The translations under genes were made by a program, and so were the position numbers. Under the pieces are notes generated by a model. The model was given only the letters and a program-made list of their open reading frames with translations, did no database searches and was not told the DNA's origin. A DNA stretch of 64,000 nt from Umezawaea tangerina (GTDB taxonomy: Bacteria > Actinomycetota > Actinomycetes > Mycobacteriales > Pseudonocardiaceae): the NCBI RefSeq assembly GCF_003002815.1, contig NZ_PVTF01000018.1, forward strand, positions 1 through 64,000, read 5' to 3'. This document shows, piece after piece, positions 16,848 to 24,707 of this stretch (positions are counted from its first letter, which is position 1; the number at the start of each line of letters is the position of its first letter).

Positions 16848-17558
16848 TTAACGGGGCGAGAGGACGCAGAACTCCTGGCCCTCGGGGTCGGCGAGGACGA
16901 CCCACGTCTGCTCGCCCTGGCCGATGTCGACGGGCTTGGCGCCCAGGGCGAGGAGGCGGGCCACCTCGGCCGCCTGGTCGTCGTGCGGGCCGGGGGCGAC
17001 GTCGAGGTGGAGGCGGTTCTTGACGCGTTTGCGGTCGTCGCTGTGCAGGAACTCCAGCCACGGCCCCGACTCCTGGCGCAGCGAGGCGAACTCGGCGGTC
17101 CGGTTCACGATCGGCAGCCCGGTCGCGGCCGACCAGAAGTCGGCCTGGGCGCCGGTGTCGGCCACGTCCACGACGATCGCGGCGACCGGTCCGGTGGCGC
17201 TGTACTCGGGTCGGGGTTCGAGGACGCAGAACTCGTTGCCCTCGATGTCGGAGAGCACCACCCAGGGCACGCCGCGCTGACCGAGGTCGACCGGCCGGGC
17301 ACCGAGTGAGACGGCCCGGTCGACGATCGCGCCCTGGTCGTCGAGGGAGGTGCTGGCCAGGTCGAGGTGCAGGCGGTTCTTGGTGGTCTTGGGGTCGGTG
17401 ACCGGCACGAACACCAGTTCCACGCCCCCGGCGACGGCCACGTCCACCTCCTCGGCGGACTCGCCGGTGATGGGCGTCCCCAGCAGTGCCGACCAGAAGC
17501 GGCCCAGCGCGGCCGGGTCCGCGGCGTCGACCACGACGTCGTTCAGCCTCGTTGCCAT
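16848..17558 (-). CDS. Tandem VOC (glyoxalase-like) protein
   Basis: 236 residues containing two vicinal-oxygen-chelate domains with closely similar sequences: FWSALLGTPI, KTTKNRLHLDL and WVVLSDIEGNEFCVLEPR in the first; FWSAATGLPI, KRVKNRLHLDV and WVVLADPEGQEFCVLSPR in the second. Each ends with the typical Glu/Cys strand. Such proteins in actinobacteria are often called glyoxalase or antibiotic-resistance proteins, but the substrate is unknown. ATG 17558 is 6 nt after the -10 TACCGT (17570-17565), so it is probably leaderless; an in-frame ATG eight codons upstream would lie beyond that promoter. It is divergent from phoD. Confidence 0.85.
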   Translation of the reverse strand: MATRLNDVVVDAADPAALGRFWSALLGTPITGESAEEVDVAVAGGVELVFVPVTDPKTTKNRLHLDLASTSLDDQGAIVDRAVSLGARPVDLGQRGVPWVVLSDIEGNEFCVLEPRPEYSATGPVAAIVVDVADTGAQADFWSAATGLPIVNRTAEFASLRQESGPWLEFLHSDDRKRVKNRLHLDVAPGPHDDQAAEVARLLALGAKPVDIGQGEQTWVVLADPEGQEFCVLSPR

Positions 17559-17564
17559 CCACCA

Positions 17565-17574
17565 ACGGTAACGT
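17565..17574. promoter_or_regulatory. Symmetric bidirectional promoter core ACGGTAACGT
   Basis: TAACGT on plus (17569-17574) and TACCGT on minus (17570-17565) share the central TA. The phoD ATG starts 7 nt after one and the VOC ATG 6 nt after the other, so both transcripts should be leaderless. The geometry is identical to that at 5706-5715. Confidence 0.7.
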
Positions 17575-17581
17575 CTGTCCA

Positions 17582-19201
17582 ATGGTGAAGCTGGTTCTCG
17601 GTCCGGTGCTGCGACACGTCAACGCGACGTCCGCGACGGTGTGGGTGGAGACGGACGCCTCTACCGAGGTGGAGATCGCCGGGCACCGGGCCCGGACGTT
17701 CCGGGTCGGTGAGCTGCACTACGCGTTGGTGCGCATAGAGAACCTGGAACCGGGGACGACCACCGAGTACGACGTGCGGCTCGACGGCGAGGTGGTGTGG
17801 CCCGAGCCGGGCTCGGAGTTCCCGCCGTGCCGGATCAGCACGAAGTCCGATGAGGACCTGACGCACCGGATCGTGTTCGGGTCGTGCCGGGCGGCGAAAC
17901 CGGTGCAGCCCGCGACCGACGACAAGCTGGGTCCGGACGCGCTGGACGCCTACGCGCTGCGGATGGCGAAGCAGCCCCAGCACGACTGGCCGGACGCGCT
18001 GCTGCTGCTCGGCGACCAGGTGTACGCCGACGAGCCGACGTCGAAGACGAAGGAGTGGCTGCGCAGGCGGCGCGGCGGCAAGGACCCGGTCGACGAGGTG
18101 CTGCACTTCCGCGAGTACGCGCAGCTCTACCACGAGTCGTGGGGCGACCCGGAGATCCGCTGGCTGATGTCGACCGTGCCGACGTCGATGATCTTCGACG
18201 ACCACGACATCCGCGACGACTGGAACACCTCCCGCCCGTGGCGCGAGCAGATGGCGGCCACGTCGTGGTGGCCCGAGCGCATCCGGGCCGGGCTGGCCTC
18301 GTACTGGGTGTACCAGCACCTGGGCAACCTCGGGCCGGACGAGCTGGAGCGCGACGACCTGTACGCGAAGGTGCTCGCCGCCGGGTCGGACACCGACGTG
18401 CAGCCGATGCTGGAGGAGTTCGGGGCGCGCGCCGACGCCGAGCTGGACGGCAAGAAGTCGACGTGGTGGAGCTACCGCCGCGACTACGGGCGGGTGCGGC
18501 TGCTGGTGATCGACACCCGGTGCGGCCGCATCCTGTCCGGCGACACCAGGCTGATGGTCGGCGACGAGGAGTTCGACTGGATCGAGCGCAACGCCGAGGG
18601 CGACTACGACCACCTGGTGATCGGCTCGTCGCTGCCGTGGCTGATGCCGCACGCGATCAGCCACGCGCAGTCGATCAACGAACGCGCCGCCGCCCGCCCC
18701 GGCCTGCGCGGCCGGTTCGGGGAACGGGTCCGCCAGGTCGCCGACCTCGAGCACTGGCCCGCGTTCCGCGACTCGTTCGAGCGGCTGGCCGGGTTCCTGG
18801 GCCGGATCGGCCGCGGCGACGACGCGCCGAGCACGATCTGCGTGCTCTCCGGCGACGTGCACCACAGCTACGCGGCCCAGGGCCACTACCCGGAGCCGAC
18901 GGACAGCGCCGTCATGCAGCTCACCTGCTCACCGGTGCACAACGACCCGCCGAAGTTCTTCCGCCCGGTGTTCCGGCTGGCCTGGTGGCCGCCGATGGGC
19001 CGGGTGCTGCGCAGGCTGGCCGACCGCGCGGGCGTGCCCGCGGACCCGTTGAGCTGGACGCGGTTGACCGGCCCGCACTTCGGCAACTCGATCGCGGTGC
19101 TGGAGGTGGACGGACGGCAGGCCCGGTTCGTGCTGGAGTCCGCGACACCCGACGGCAGGGGTCTGGTCGAGGTCGCGAACCTGGGCCTGCCGCCCGCCTA
19201 G
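17582..19201 (+). CDS. PhoD-like metallophosphatase
   Basis: 539 residues of the alkaline phosphatase D family. An N-terminal beta-sandwich (LGPVLRHVNATSATVWVE) precedes the metallophosphatase core: LLLGDQVYADEP, MIFDDHDIRDDWN, IGSSLPWLMPHA and LSGDVHHSYAA supply the metal-binding Asp and His residues. There is no Tat or Sec signal, unlike secreted PhoD, so it is probably cytoplasmic and may act on phosphodiesters or nucleotides. ATG 17582 follows the -10 TAACGT by 7 nt (leaderless). It stands alone, divergent from the VOC gene. Confidence 0.88.
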   Translation: MVKLVLGPVLRHVNATSATVWVETDASTEVEIAGHRARTFRVGELHYALVRIENLEPGTTTEYDVRLDGEVVWPEPGSEFPPCRISTKSDEDLTHRIVFGSCRAAKPVQPATDDKLGPDALDAYALRMAKQPQHDWPDALLLLGDQVYADEPTSKTKEWLRRRRGGKDPVDEVLHFREYAQLYHESWGDPEIRWLMSTVPTSMIFDDHDIRDDWNTSRPWREQMAATSWWPERIRAGLASYWVYQHLGNLGPDELERDDLYAKVLAAGSDTDVQPMLEEFGARADAELDGKKSTWWSYRRDYGRVRLLVIDTRCGRILSGDTRLMVGDEEFDWIERNAEGDYDHLVIGSSLPWLMPHAISHAQSINERAAARPGLRGRFGERVRQVADLEHWPAFRDSFERLAGFLGRIGRGDDAPSTICVLSGDVHHSYAAQGHYPEPTDSAVMQLTCSPVHNDPPKFFRPVFRLAWWPPMGRVLRRLADRAGVPADPLSWTRLTGPHFGNSIAVLEVDGRQARFVLESATPDGRGLVEVANLGLPPA

Positions 19202-19382
19202 CGCGGTGGCCACCTTCCTCGGCGGGCATGTCCGCGTCTGGGCGGAACTCCTCGGCAAGGGGGGCACCGCGTCGGGAACCCGCCCCCGGTCCGCGGCTCG
19301 GCCTCCGTCGAGCGGGATCCGGGCGGCGGGCCGTGGCGCGGTGGGCAGGTAGTCGATCTTGAACGCGGTCGGGCACCCGGTT

Positions 19383-19405
19383 TTGTCGGTACCCGCCGGT
19401 AGAAT
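19383..19405 (+). promoter_or_regulatory. Orphan RecA-NDp/PafBC-like promoter motif (copy B)
   Basis: TTGTCGGTA (19383-19391), 8 nt, TAGAAT (19400-19405): a full consensus match with no gene downstream, since the next feature is the 3' end of a convergent MFS gene. It shares TGTCGGTACCC and TCGGGGG at equal spacing with copy A at 166. It may be the remnant of a damage-inducible mobile or HNH-type gene whose body is lost. Confidence 0.5.
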
Positions 19406-19457
19406 TGACTTCGGGGGACCCCCTACCAGCGGTGGAGGGCATGGGGCTCCGATCATG

Positions 19458-19480
19458 ACGGTAGTGGTGGGGTCCGACAG
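19458..19480 (-). promoter_or_regulatory. Minus-strand RecA-NDp-like motif facing copy B
   Basis: Minus strand: CTGTCGGAC (19480-19472), 8 nt, TACCGT (19463-19458). It lies just past the MFS stop and points at copy B about 50 bp away. No recognisable gene follows within 250 bp. It could be chance or part of the same decayed element. Confidence 0.3.
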
Positions 19481-19495
19481 TTCCGCCGGGTTCGG

Positions 19496-20833
19496 CTACT
19501 CGACGGCCGCGCCCGCGATCACGGCACCGACCACGAGCACCGCGGCGGCTGTCGCCAGGGCGGTGCGCGGGCCTGCGGGGAGCAGGGTGCCGAGGACCGC
19601 GACGCCCAGCACGGCGCCGGTCTGGCGGGCGGCGTTGACAGCGCCGCCGCCGACACCGGCCAGGTCCTTGGGCACCGCGCCGAGCACGGCGGTCATCAGC
19701 GACGGGATGGCGAACGAGACGCCGAAGCCGAGCAGGGCGAGGCCGAGCGCGGCGAGCAGCGGGTCGGTGGTCGCCGCCTGCGCGGCCGTGCCCGCCGCCA
19801 TCAGCAGGAACCCCGCCACCGCCGGGACTTTCGGGCCGGTCCTGGCGACGAGCCGTCCGGTGAGGACGGGGTTCAGCGCGGTGGGGATGGTGAGCGGCAG
19901 GAACGCGAGCCCGGCGGCCGACGCGGAGTAGCCGCGGGTGCCCTGCCAGGACAGCGACAGGACGAAGAGGACACCGGACAGCCCGAAGTTGACGATCGCG
20001 CCCGCGGCCAGGCCCCAGCCGAACGTCCGGTCGGCGAACAGCCGCGGCGGCAGCATCGGCGCCACCGGACCGGTCTCGGGGCGGCGTTGGGCGAGCACGA
20101 ACACCACCGCGGCGAGGACGGCGACGGCCAGCGCGCCGAGCACGTCGGGGGCGGACCACCGCGCGCGCACCAGCCCGTAGGTCAGCGCGCCCAGGGCGAC
20201 GACGGCCGAGACCTGGCCGGTGACGTCGGTACCACGCCCTGACGAGCGCGGGGTCTCCGGCGCGCGCCGCGCGACGACCACGACGGCAGCCAGCGCGACC
20301 GGCACGTTCACCAGGAACACCGACCGCCAGCCGAACGCGTCGGTCAACAGGCCGCCCGCGACCGGCCCCGCGACCAGTCCGGTGCCGCTGAGCGCGGCCC
20401 AGACCCCCGTCGCCCTGGCGCGGGCGGCGGGCTCGGTCCAGGCGGTGGCGACCAGCGCGAGCGACGTCGGCACGAGGAGCGCGCCCGCGACGCCGAGCAG
20501 CGCGCGCAGTCCGATGAGGACACCGACCGACCACGCGACCGAGGTCGCCGCCGAGAGCACCGCGAACGCGCACAGGCCGACCAGGAACACCCGGCGCGCG
20601 CCGTGGCGGTCCGACCACGCCCCCGCGGTGAGCAGCAGGGCGGCGAAGGCGAGCGGGTAGCCGTTGGAGACCCATTGCAGCGCACCGAGTCCGCCGCCGA
20701 GGTCGGCGCCGACGGCGGGCAGGGCCACCGTGATGACGGTGGTGTCCAGCAGGACGAGGAAGTAGCCGAGGGAGAGGCCGAGCAGCAGGAGCGCGCCGGG
20801 GCCTCGAGTGGTGGTAGCGGCGGAGGAGGTCAC
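19496..20833 (-). CDS. DHA2-family MFS drug exporter
   Basis: 445 residues with about 14 membrane helices, the EmrB/QacA (DHA2) layout. Visible signatures are LDTTVITVALPAVGADL (motif D1, helix 1), GAWSDRHGARRVFLVG (motif A, loop 2-3) and VPTSLALVA...GVWAALSGTGLVAGPVAGG (motif C, helix 5), the antiporter signature. GTG 20833 is used because it gives a short N-terminus before helix 1. It is divergent from a LysR regulator 87 bp away, which probably controls it in response to the exported compound. Confidence 0.88.
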   Translation of the reverse strand: MTSSAATTTRGPGALLLLGLSLGYFLVLLDTTVITVALPAVGADLGGGLGALQWVSNGYPLAFAALLLTAGAWSDRHGARRVFLVGLCAFAVLSAATSVAWSVGVLIGLRALLGVAGALLVPTSLALVATAWTEPAARARATGVWAALSGTGLVAGPVAGGLLTDAFGWRSVFLVNVPVALAAVVVVARRAPETPRSSGRGTDVTGQVSAVVALGALTYGLVRARWSAPDVLGALAVAVLAAVVFVLAQRRPETGPVAPMLPPRLFADRTFGWGLAAGAIVNFGLSGVLFVLSLSWQGTRGYSASAAGLAFLPLTIPTALNPVLTGRLVARTGPKVPAVAGFLLMAAGTAAQAATTDPLLAALGLALLGFGVSFAIPSLMTAVLGAVPKDLAGVGGGAVNAARQTGAVLGVAVLGTLLPAGPRTALATAAAVLVVGAVIAGAAVE

Positions 20834-20920
20834 GCGGTCCAGCCTCGTGACAGGAGGATCTTCGCGGAAGCGGGGAGTTACGATGGCGGCGATCGGCCGG
20901 ACCGATGGGAGTGGGGACCC

Positions 20921-21814
20921 GTGGAGCTGCGCCACCTCCGCTCGTTCAGCGTCGTCGCCCGCACGCTCAACCTCACCCGCGCCGCCGAGGAGCTGCACTA
21001 CGCGCAGTCCAGCGTCACCGAGCAGATCCAGGCGCTGGAGGCCGAGCTCGGCACCCCGCTGTTCGACCGCACGGGCCGTCGACTGCGGCTCACCGCCGCG
21101 GGCGGACGGCTGGTCGACTACGCGCACCAGGTGCTGGCGCTGGTCGAACAGGCACGGGCCGCGGTCGACGAACAGCCCGACGAGCCCACGGGCGCGCTGG
21201 TGCTCGGCGCGCTGGAAACCCTGTGCGCGCACCGGGTTCCGGCGTTGTTCACCGACTACCGGACCCGCTGGCCCAAGGTCGGGGTCACCGTCGAGCAGGG
21301 CGACCGCGGGTACCTGTACGACGCGGTGCGCCGCGGCGCGGTGGACGTGAGCCTGACCTTCGGCGCGGCACCGACCGACCCGGCGCTGGCGAGCGAGGTG
21401 CTCGCCCACGACCGGCTCGTGGTCGTCGTGCCGCCCGGCCACCGGCTCGCCGCGCTCGACGAGGTGGGCGCGGAAGACCTGCGCGGCCTGGGTTTCCTCG
21501 CCACGCCGCCCGGCTGCGGGTTCCGCGCGATGCTGGAGGACGCGCTGCTCGGCGACGTCGTGATCGAGGCCGAGGTCGCCAGCCTCGCCGCCATGTGCGG
21601 CTGCGTCATCGCGGGCTCGGGCTGCGCGCTCGTGCCCGAGACGGCGGCCCGCGACCACGTGGCGGCCGGACGGCTGACCGCGATCCCGTTGCGGGGCAAG
21701 CACTCCCGGACCGCCGTCACGATGACCTGGCAACGCCGCTCGGCGGGCAGGCCGAGCGTCGCGGCGCTGCTGGTGTCGGCGCGCGCCGCGTTCGCCCGGC
21801 AACCCGTGGCCTAG
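20921..21814 (+). CDS. LysR-family regulator of the adjacent exporter
   Basis: 297 residues. The N-terminal winged helix (LRSFSVVARTLNLTRAAEELHYAQSSVT, about 5-32) is followed by the linker helix and a type 2 periplasmic-binding-like effector domain. It is divergent from the DHA2 exporter, the classic arrangement for LysR control of a neighbour. A -10-like TACGAT is at 20879-20884, and an inverted repeat CTTCGCGGAAG (20860-20870) in the shared gap is a candidate regulator site. The effector is unknown. Confidence 0.88.
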   Translation: MELRHLRSFSVVARTLNLTRAAEELHYAQSSVTEQIQALEAELGTPLFDRTGRRLRLTAAGGRLVDYAHQVLALVEQARAAVDEQPDEPTGALVLGALETLCAHRVPALFTDYRTRWPKVGVTVEQGDRGYLYDAVRRGAVDVSLTFGAAPTDPALASEVLAHDRLVVVVPPGHRLAALDEVGAEDLRGLGFLATPPGCGFRAMLEDALLGDVVIEAEVASLAAMCGCVIAGSGCALVPETAARDHVAAGRLTAIPLRGKHSRTAVTMTWQRRSAGRPSVAALLVSARAAFARQPVA

Positions 21815-21819
21815 GGCGG

Positions 21820-22581
21820 TCACTTGGTCGCCAGCCTGAGCAGCGCCCAGAGCTGGGCGATGGCGTCGTGGTCGCCGTTCACCTCCACCTCGCGGTCGGA
21901 GATGCGGCCCCACAGCCACTGGTAGACCTTGATCGGGTCACCCGTGACGTCGGCGTCGGCCGGTTCGGCCTCCTCCGGGGTGGCCCGCCACGAGGTGGAG
22001 CCGCGCTGGCCGGACGACGCGAGCCAGACACGGCCCGCGGTGCGAACCGCGACGACACCGTCCCTGGTGCCGCGCACGCCCAGCACGTTCAGCCGGTGCA
22101 CGAACCACAACGACAGCACCTCGTCCACGCCGTCGGCGACCACGTCGTCGGCCACGGGGTCGAGCGGGATCATCGCGGCGGCCTGGACGTCCATCCGGTG
22201 CACGGTCGTCTCGTGCGCCAGCCTGCGCGCCCAGAAGCCGTAGTTGGGCTCCTCGGGCCACCACGTGCCGCACAGGTCCTCCGCTTCGTGCGCGGCGAGC
22301 TCGTCGAGCAGGGGCTCCACGCCCGCCCGGACGAAGTCCGCCAGGTCCTCCCCCGGCGCGGGGTTCTGCTGCCACGTCACGGGTTGACGGCCGTCGCGCA
22401 ACCAGGACAGGGTCATCCGGTAGGTGCTGCCGACGTGCCTCGCCGTCTCGCCGAGGTTGAGGCCGGGGCAGGCGGGGACCTGGCGTTCGGGGCGCTGCCC
22501 CTCGGCGGCCGAGGCGAGCGTCTCGGCCTCGGCCGCGAGGACGTCCAGGAGCCTGCCGTAGTCGATCAGGGCCTTGGTCAC
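21820..22581 (-). CDS. Mycothiol-dependent maleylpyruvate isomerase-like (DinB-fold) protein
   Basis: 253 residues of the actinobacterial TIGR03083/MDMPI family. The N-terminal DinB-like four-helix bundle carries the metal-binding His set: CPGLNLGETARHVGSTYRM and WARRLAHETTVHRMD. A C-terminal domain follows (VDEVLSLWFVHRL onward). These enzymes or sensors use mycothiol, though most paralogues have no known substrate. GTG 22581 overlaps the stop of the HEPN gene by 4 nt (GTGA), so the two are translationally coupled and share the SOS-box promoter. Its 3' end faces the LysR gene. Confidence 0.82.
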   Translation of the reverse strand: MTKALIDYGRLLDVLAAEAETLASAAEGQRPERQVPACPGLNLGETARHVGSTYRMTLSWLRDGRQPVTWQQNPAPGEDLADFVRAGVEPLLDELAAHEAEDLCGTWWPEEPNYGFWARRLAHETTVHRMDVQAAAMIPLDPVADDVVADGVDEVLSLWFVHRLNVLGVRGTRDGVVAVRTAGRVWLASSGQRGSTSWRATPEEAEPADADVTGDPIKVYQWLWGRISDREVEVNGDHDAIAQLWALLRLATK

Positions 22582-23021
22582 GTGCGCGCCTCGTGCATGA
22601 TCCGGTCGACCAGGGCGGTGAACTGGGCGGCCTGGCGGACCAGGTCGTCGGCGGAGCGGGCGGTGACCACGCGGGTGATGCCCGCCTGGACCGCGGCCCT
22701 GGTGGAGGACGCGGACGCGAAGAACGCCGCCCACTCCGCCAGTTCCGGCGCGATGCCCGCGAGCAGCACCCACACGCTGGTGGGCTTGGCGCGGCCCCGG
22801 TGCGGGCGGCCGCGCAGGGCGAGCACAGCGGCGCCCGCCCGCAGCGCGGCGAGGTAGGCGACGGCGAACCGGTCGGCCGCCTGGTCCGCGCGCTCGGCCT
22901 CGGCGATACCCTCGCGGGCGTGCTCGAGGAGTTCGACGGCCGCGGCCGGGGGCTGGGGAAGCGGGACGGGGACCGGGATCCTGGTCCTGCTGGGCTTGGG
23001 GAAGTCGATCGAAGCTGACAT
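22578..23021 (-). CDS. SAV_6107-family HEPN-domain protein, SOS-controlled
   Basis: 147 residues. After a proline-rich leader (IPVPVPLPQPPAA) comes a helical HEPN-like core (AVELLEHAREGIAEAERADQAADRF, AYLAALRAGAAVLALRG, then WAAFFASASS). The canonical Rx4-6H RNase motif of HEPN toxins is not evident, so nuclease activity should not be assumed. ATG 23021 follows GAGGAGG at good distance. A perfect LexA box lies 105 bp upstream. Likely a DNA-damage response factor; family members are unstudied as far as I know. Confidence 0.8.
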   Translation of the reverse strand: MSASIDFPKPSRTRIPVPVPLPQPPAAAVELLEHAREGIAEAERADQAADRFAVAYLAALRAGAAVLALRGRPHRGRAKPTSVWVLLAGIAPELAEWAAFFASASSTRAAVQAGITRVVTARSADDLVRQAAQFTALVDRIMHEART

Positions 23022-23125
23022 CGGCGGCCTCCTCGCGGCGTCGGTGAACTCGACGACCACCGCGGGGAGACGGCGGCTCCTGGCGGTGGGGCGCTTCCCC
23101 CGCCCCACCGCCAGGGCATCACTGA

Positions 23126-23141
23126 TCGAACATACGTTCGA
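23126..23141. promoter_or_regulatory. Perfect LexA SOS box in a divergent promoter
   Basis: TCGAACATACGTTCGA fits TCGAAC-N4-GTTCGA at every fixed position. Inside it TACGTT (plus, 23133-23138) and TATGTT (minus, 23134-23129) interlock as -10 elements, so LexA would cover the promoters of both the HEPN operon and ybaK-like gene. Start codons are 105 and 88 bp away. Confidence 0.85.
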
Positions 23142-23228
23142 TCGACCGAAGCCTAGCGCCTGGCGCGGGGATTCCTCAACCCAGGACCCAGCGACAACCC
23201 GATCGGGATCCGTGGTCTGATTGGACGT

Positions 23229-23729
23229 GTGAGCGAACTGGCCCATCCGGGCATGCAGAAGGTCGCCGCGGCACTGACCGAGGCGGGCCACCACGAGGCC
23301 GCGCAGGGCATCCGGGTGCTCGAGGATGCGGTCCGCACCGCGGCGCAGGCCGCCGAAGCCGTGGACGTCCCGGTCGGCGCGATCGCGAACAGCCTGGTGT
23401 TCACGGCGATCCGCGCGGACGTGCCCGCACCGCTGCTGGTGCTGACGTCGGGCGCGCACCGCGCCGACACCGACCTGCTGGCCGAGCTCGCGGGCGCCGA
23501 CCGCATCGAACGGGCCACACCGGACTTCGTGCGGGAGCACACGGGTCAGGTCATCGGCGGCGTGTCGCCGATCGGCCACCCTTCGCGGATCATGACCTTC
23601 GTGGACACGGACCTGGAGCAGTACCCCGTCGTGTGGGCCGCGGGCGGACACCCGCACGCGGTGTTCCCCACGACGTTCGCCGGACTGGTCGAGCTCACCG
23701 GCGGCACACCCGCGCGGGTCGCCCGATGA
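23229..23729 (+). CDS. YbaK/EbsC aminoacyl-tRNA deacylase-like protein
   Basis: 166 residues of the YbaK/ProX superfamily of trans-editing deacylases that clear mischarged tRNA (for example Cys- or Ala-tRNAPro). Landmarks are VPVGAIANSLVF, the conserved G[VI]SPIG motif in TGQVIGGVSPIGHP, and YPVVWAAGGHPHAVFPTTFAGLVELTGG. The gene starts with GTG and overlaps the next gene by 4 nt. Its promoter region contains the SOS box shared with the HEPN operon, which would be an unusual link between tRNA editing and DNA damage. The exact tRNA is unknown. Confidence 0.88.
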   Translation: MSELAHPGMQKVAAALTEAGHHEAAQGIRVLEDAVRTAAQAAEAVDVPVGAIANSLVFTAIRADVPAPLLVLTSGAHRADTDLLAELAGADRIERATPDFVREHTGQVIGGVSPIGHPSRIMTFVDTDLEQYPVVWAAGGHPHAVFPTTFAGLVELTGGTPARVAR

Positions 23730-24292
23730 CCGCCGCGCCGTCGCCGCGCACCGAGCGGCTGGTGGAACTGACCCCGCAAGAGCTCAACGCCCGGCTGCAC
23801 GAAGCCCTGCGGCTGTACGTGACGGCGATGAACTACCCGCCGGGGACGGTCGAGCAGCGGGCACCGATGTGGCTGGCCCACATGCTGCGGGAGGACTGGC
23901 GGTGCGTGGCCGCGCTGGACGACCGCGACGAGCTGGTGGGGATCGGGTACGGGTACCGCGGATCCGTCGGGCAGTGGTGGCACGAGCAGGTGCGGCGGGG
24001 GCTGACGGCGGTCGCGGGGGCGCAGGCCGTGGACGAGTGGATGGACGACTACTTCGAGCTGACGGAACTGCATGTGCTGCCGCGTGCGCAGGGGAGGGGG
24101 CTGGGGGAGGCCCTGTTGCGGGAGCTGCTGGGTGGGGTGCCCACGTCGCACGTGCTGTTGTCGACGCCTGAGGGACCTAGTAATGCTTGGCGGTTGTACC
24201 GGCGGGTGGGGTTCGTGGATGTGTTGAGGCATTACCAGTTCACGGGGGACCCGCGGCCGTTTGCTGTGTTGGGGCGGGAATTGCCGATGTAG
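23726..24292 (+). CDS. GNAT-family N-acetyltransferase
   Basis: 188 residues with the GNAT fold; the acetyl-CoA loop is HVLPRAQGRGLGEALLRELL (V-x-x-x-x-Q/R-G-x-G/A) and LYRRVGFVDVLRHYQF is the C-terminal motif B strand. ATG overlaps the YbaK stop (ATGA), so it is translationally coupled. The N-terminal part (ALRLYVTAMNYPPGT) resembles uncharacterised actinobacterial acetyltransferases. The acceptor is unknown. The 3' end abuts the dispersed hairpin element. Confidence 0.87.
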   Translation: MTAAPSPRTERLVELTPQELNARLHEALRLYVTAMNYPPGTVEQRAPMWLAHMLREDWRCVAALDDRDELVGIGYGYRGSVGQWWHEQVRRGLTAVAGAQAVDEWMDDYFELTELHVLPRAQGRGLGEALLRELLGGVPTSHVLLSTPEGPSNAWRLYRRVGFVDVLRHYQFTGDPRPFAVLGRELPM

Positions 24293-24301
24293 GGGGATTT
24301 G

Positions 24302-24625
24302 GTTTGTGGGTCGCTCCTGGCGAAGCCCGGCCCCCGGCGCGCGATTGTCTCAATGCCCGATCTTCGTTGTCAAGACGATAAAGCCATCTTGACAACGAAG
24401 ATCGGGCAGGAGGGCGCTGTGGATCGGGGGCAGAGGGGAAGTCTGGCTTCGCCAGCATCGGCTGCGCCGACTCAGGCATCAGGCTTCGCCTGACCAAGCA
24501 TCCTCGGCTTCGCCGTCGGACGGGGCATCCGCGCTTCGCGGCGGACAGGACATCCCCGCTGCGCGTCGGACAAGGCCCCAGGCGCTTCGCGCCGGATGCG
24601 CGCTGGCGGGCTGCGCCCAATGTGG
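24302..24625. repeat. Dispersed hairpin-array element, copy 1
   Basis: A 33-bp block (24322-24354) identical in inverse orientation to 42924-42956 is followed by a perfect 21-bp inverted repeat (24355-24375 with 24387-24407, 11-nt loop). A run of short hairpins follows, such as TCTGGCTTCGCCAG, CAGGCTTCGCCTG and CCGCGCTTCGCGG, separated by CATC or GGAC spacers, to about 24620. It sits between two convergent genes. The inner stem and loop match copy 2 while outer stem pairs differ but remain complementary. Confidence 0.85.
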
Positions 24626-24655
24626 CTGGGGTGGGTGCTCGCTGTCGTTGTACAA

Positions 24656-24688
24656 GTAAAGGGCTGCCTGGGGTGGGCAGCCCTTTAC
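24656..24688. terminator. Bidirectional terminator hairpin
   Basis: Perfect 13-bp stem GTAAAGGGCTGCC with its complement (24676-24688) around a 7-nt loop, between the convergent GNAT and DUF885 genes and just past the DUF885 stop. There is no long T run, as is common for actinobacterial terminators. Confidence 0.75.
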
Positions 24689-24707
24689 CTTGCTTGTCTT
24701 GGTGTGC

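Noticed and set aside
18929-19456. Minus-strand frame after the 19458-19480 motif with TGCPTAFKIDYLP.
   Set aside because: Start is only 1 nt after the -10 motif and most of the frame runs antisense through phoD. No recognisable domain, so not called a gene or HNH remnant.
24355-24407. CRISPR array or IS terminal repeats for the hairpin element.
   Set aside because: The repeats are palindromic and of varying unit length with no identical direct repeats and unique spacers, and no transposase lies between copies.
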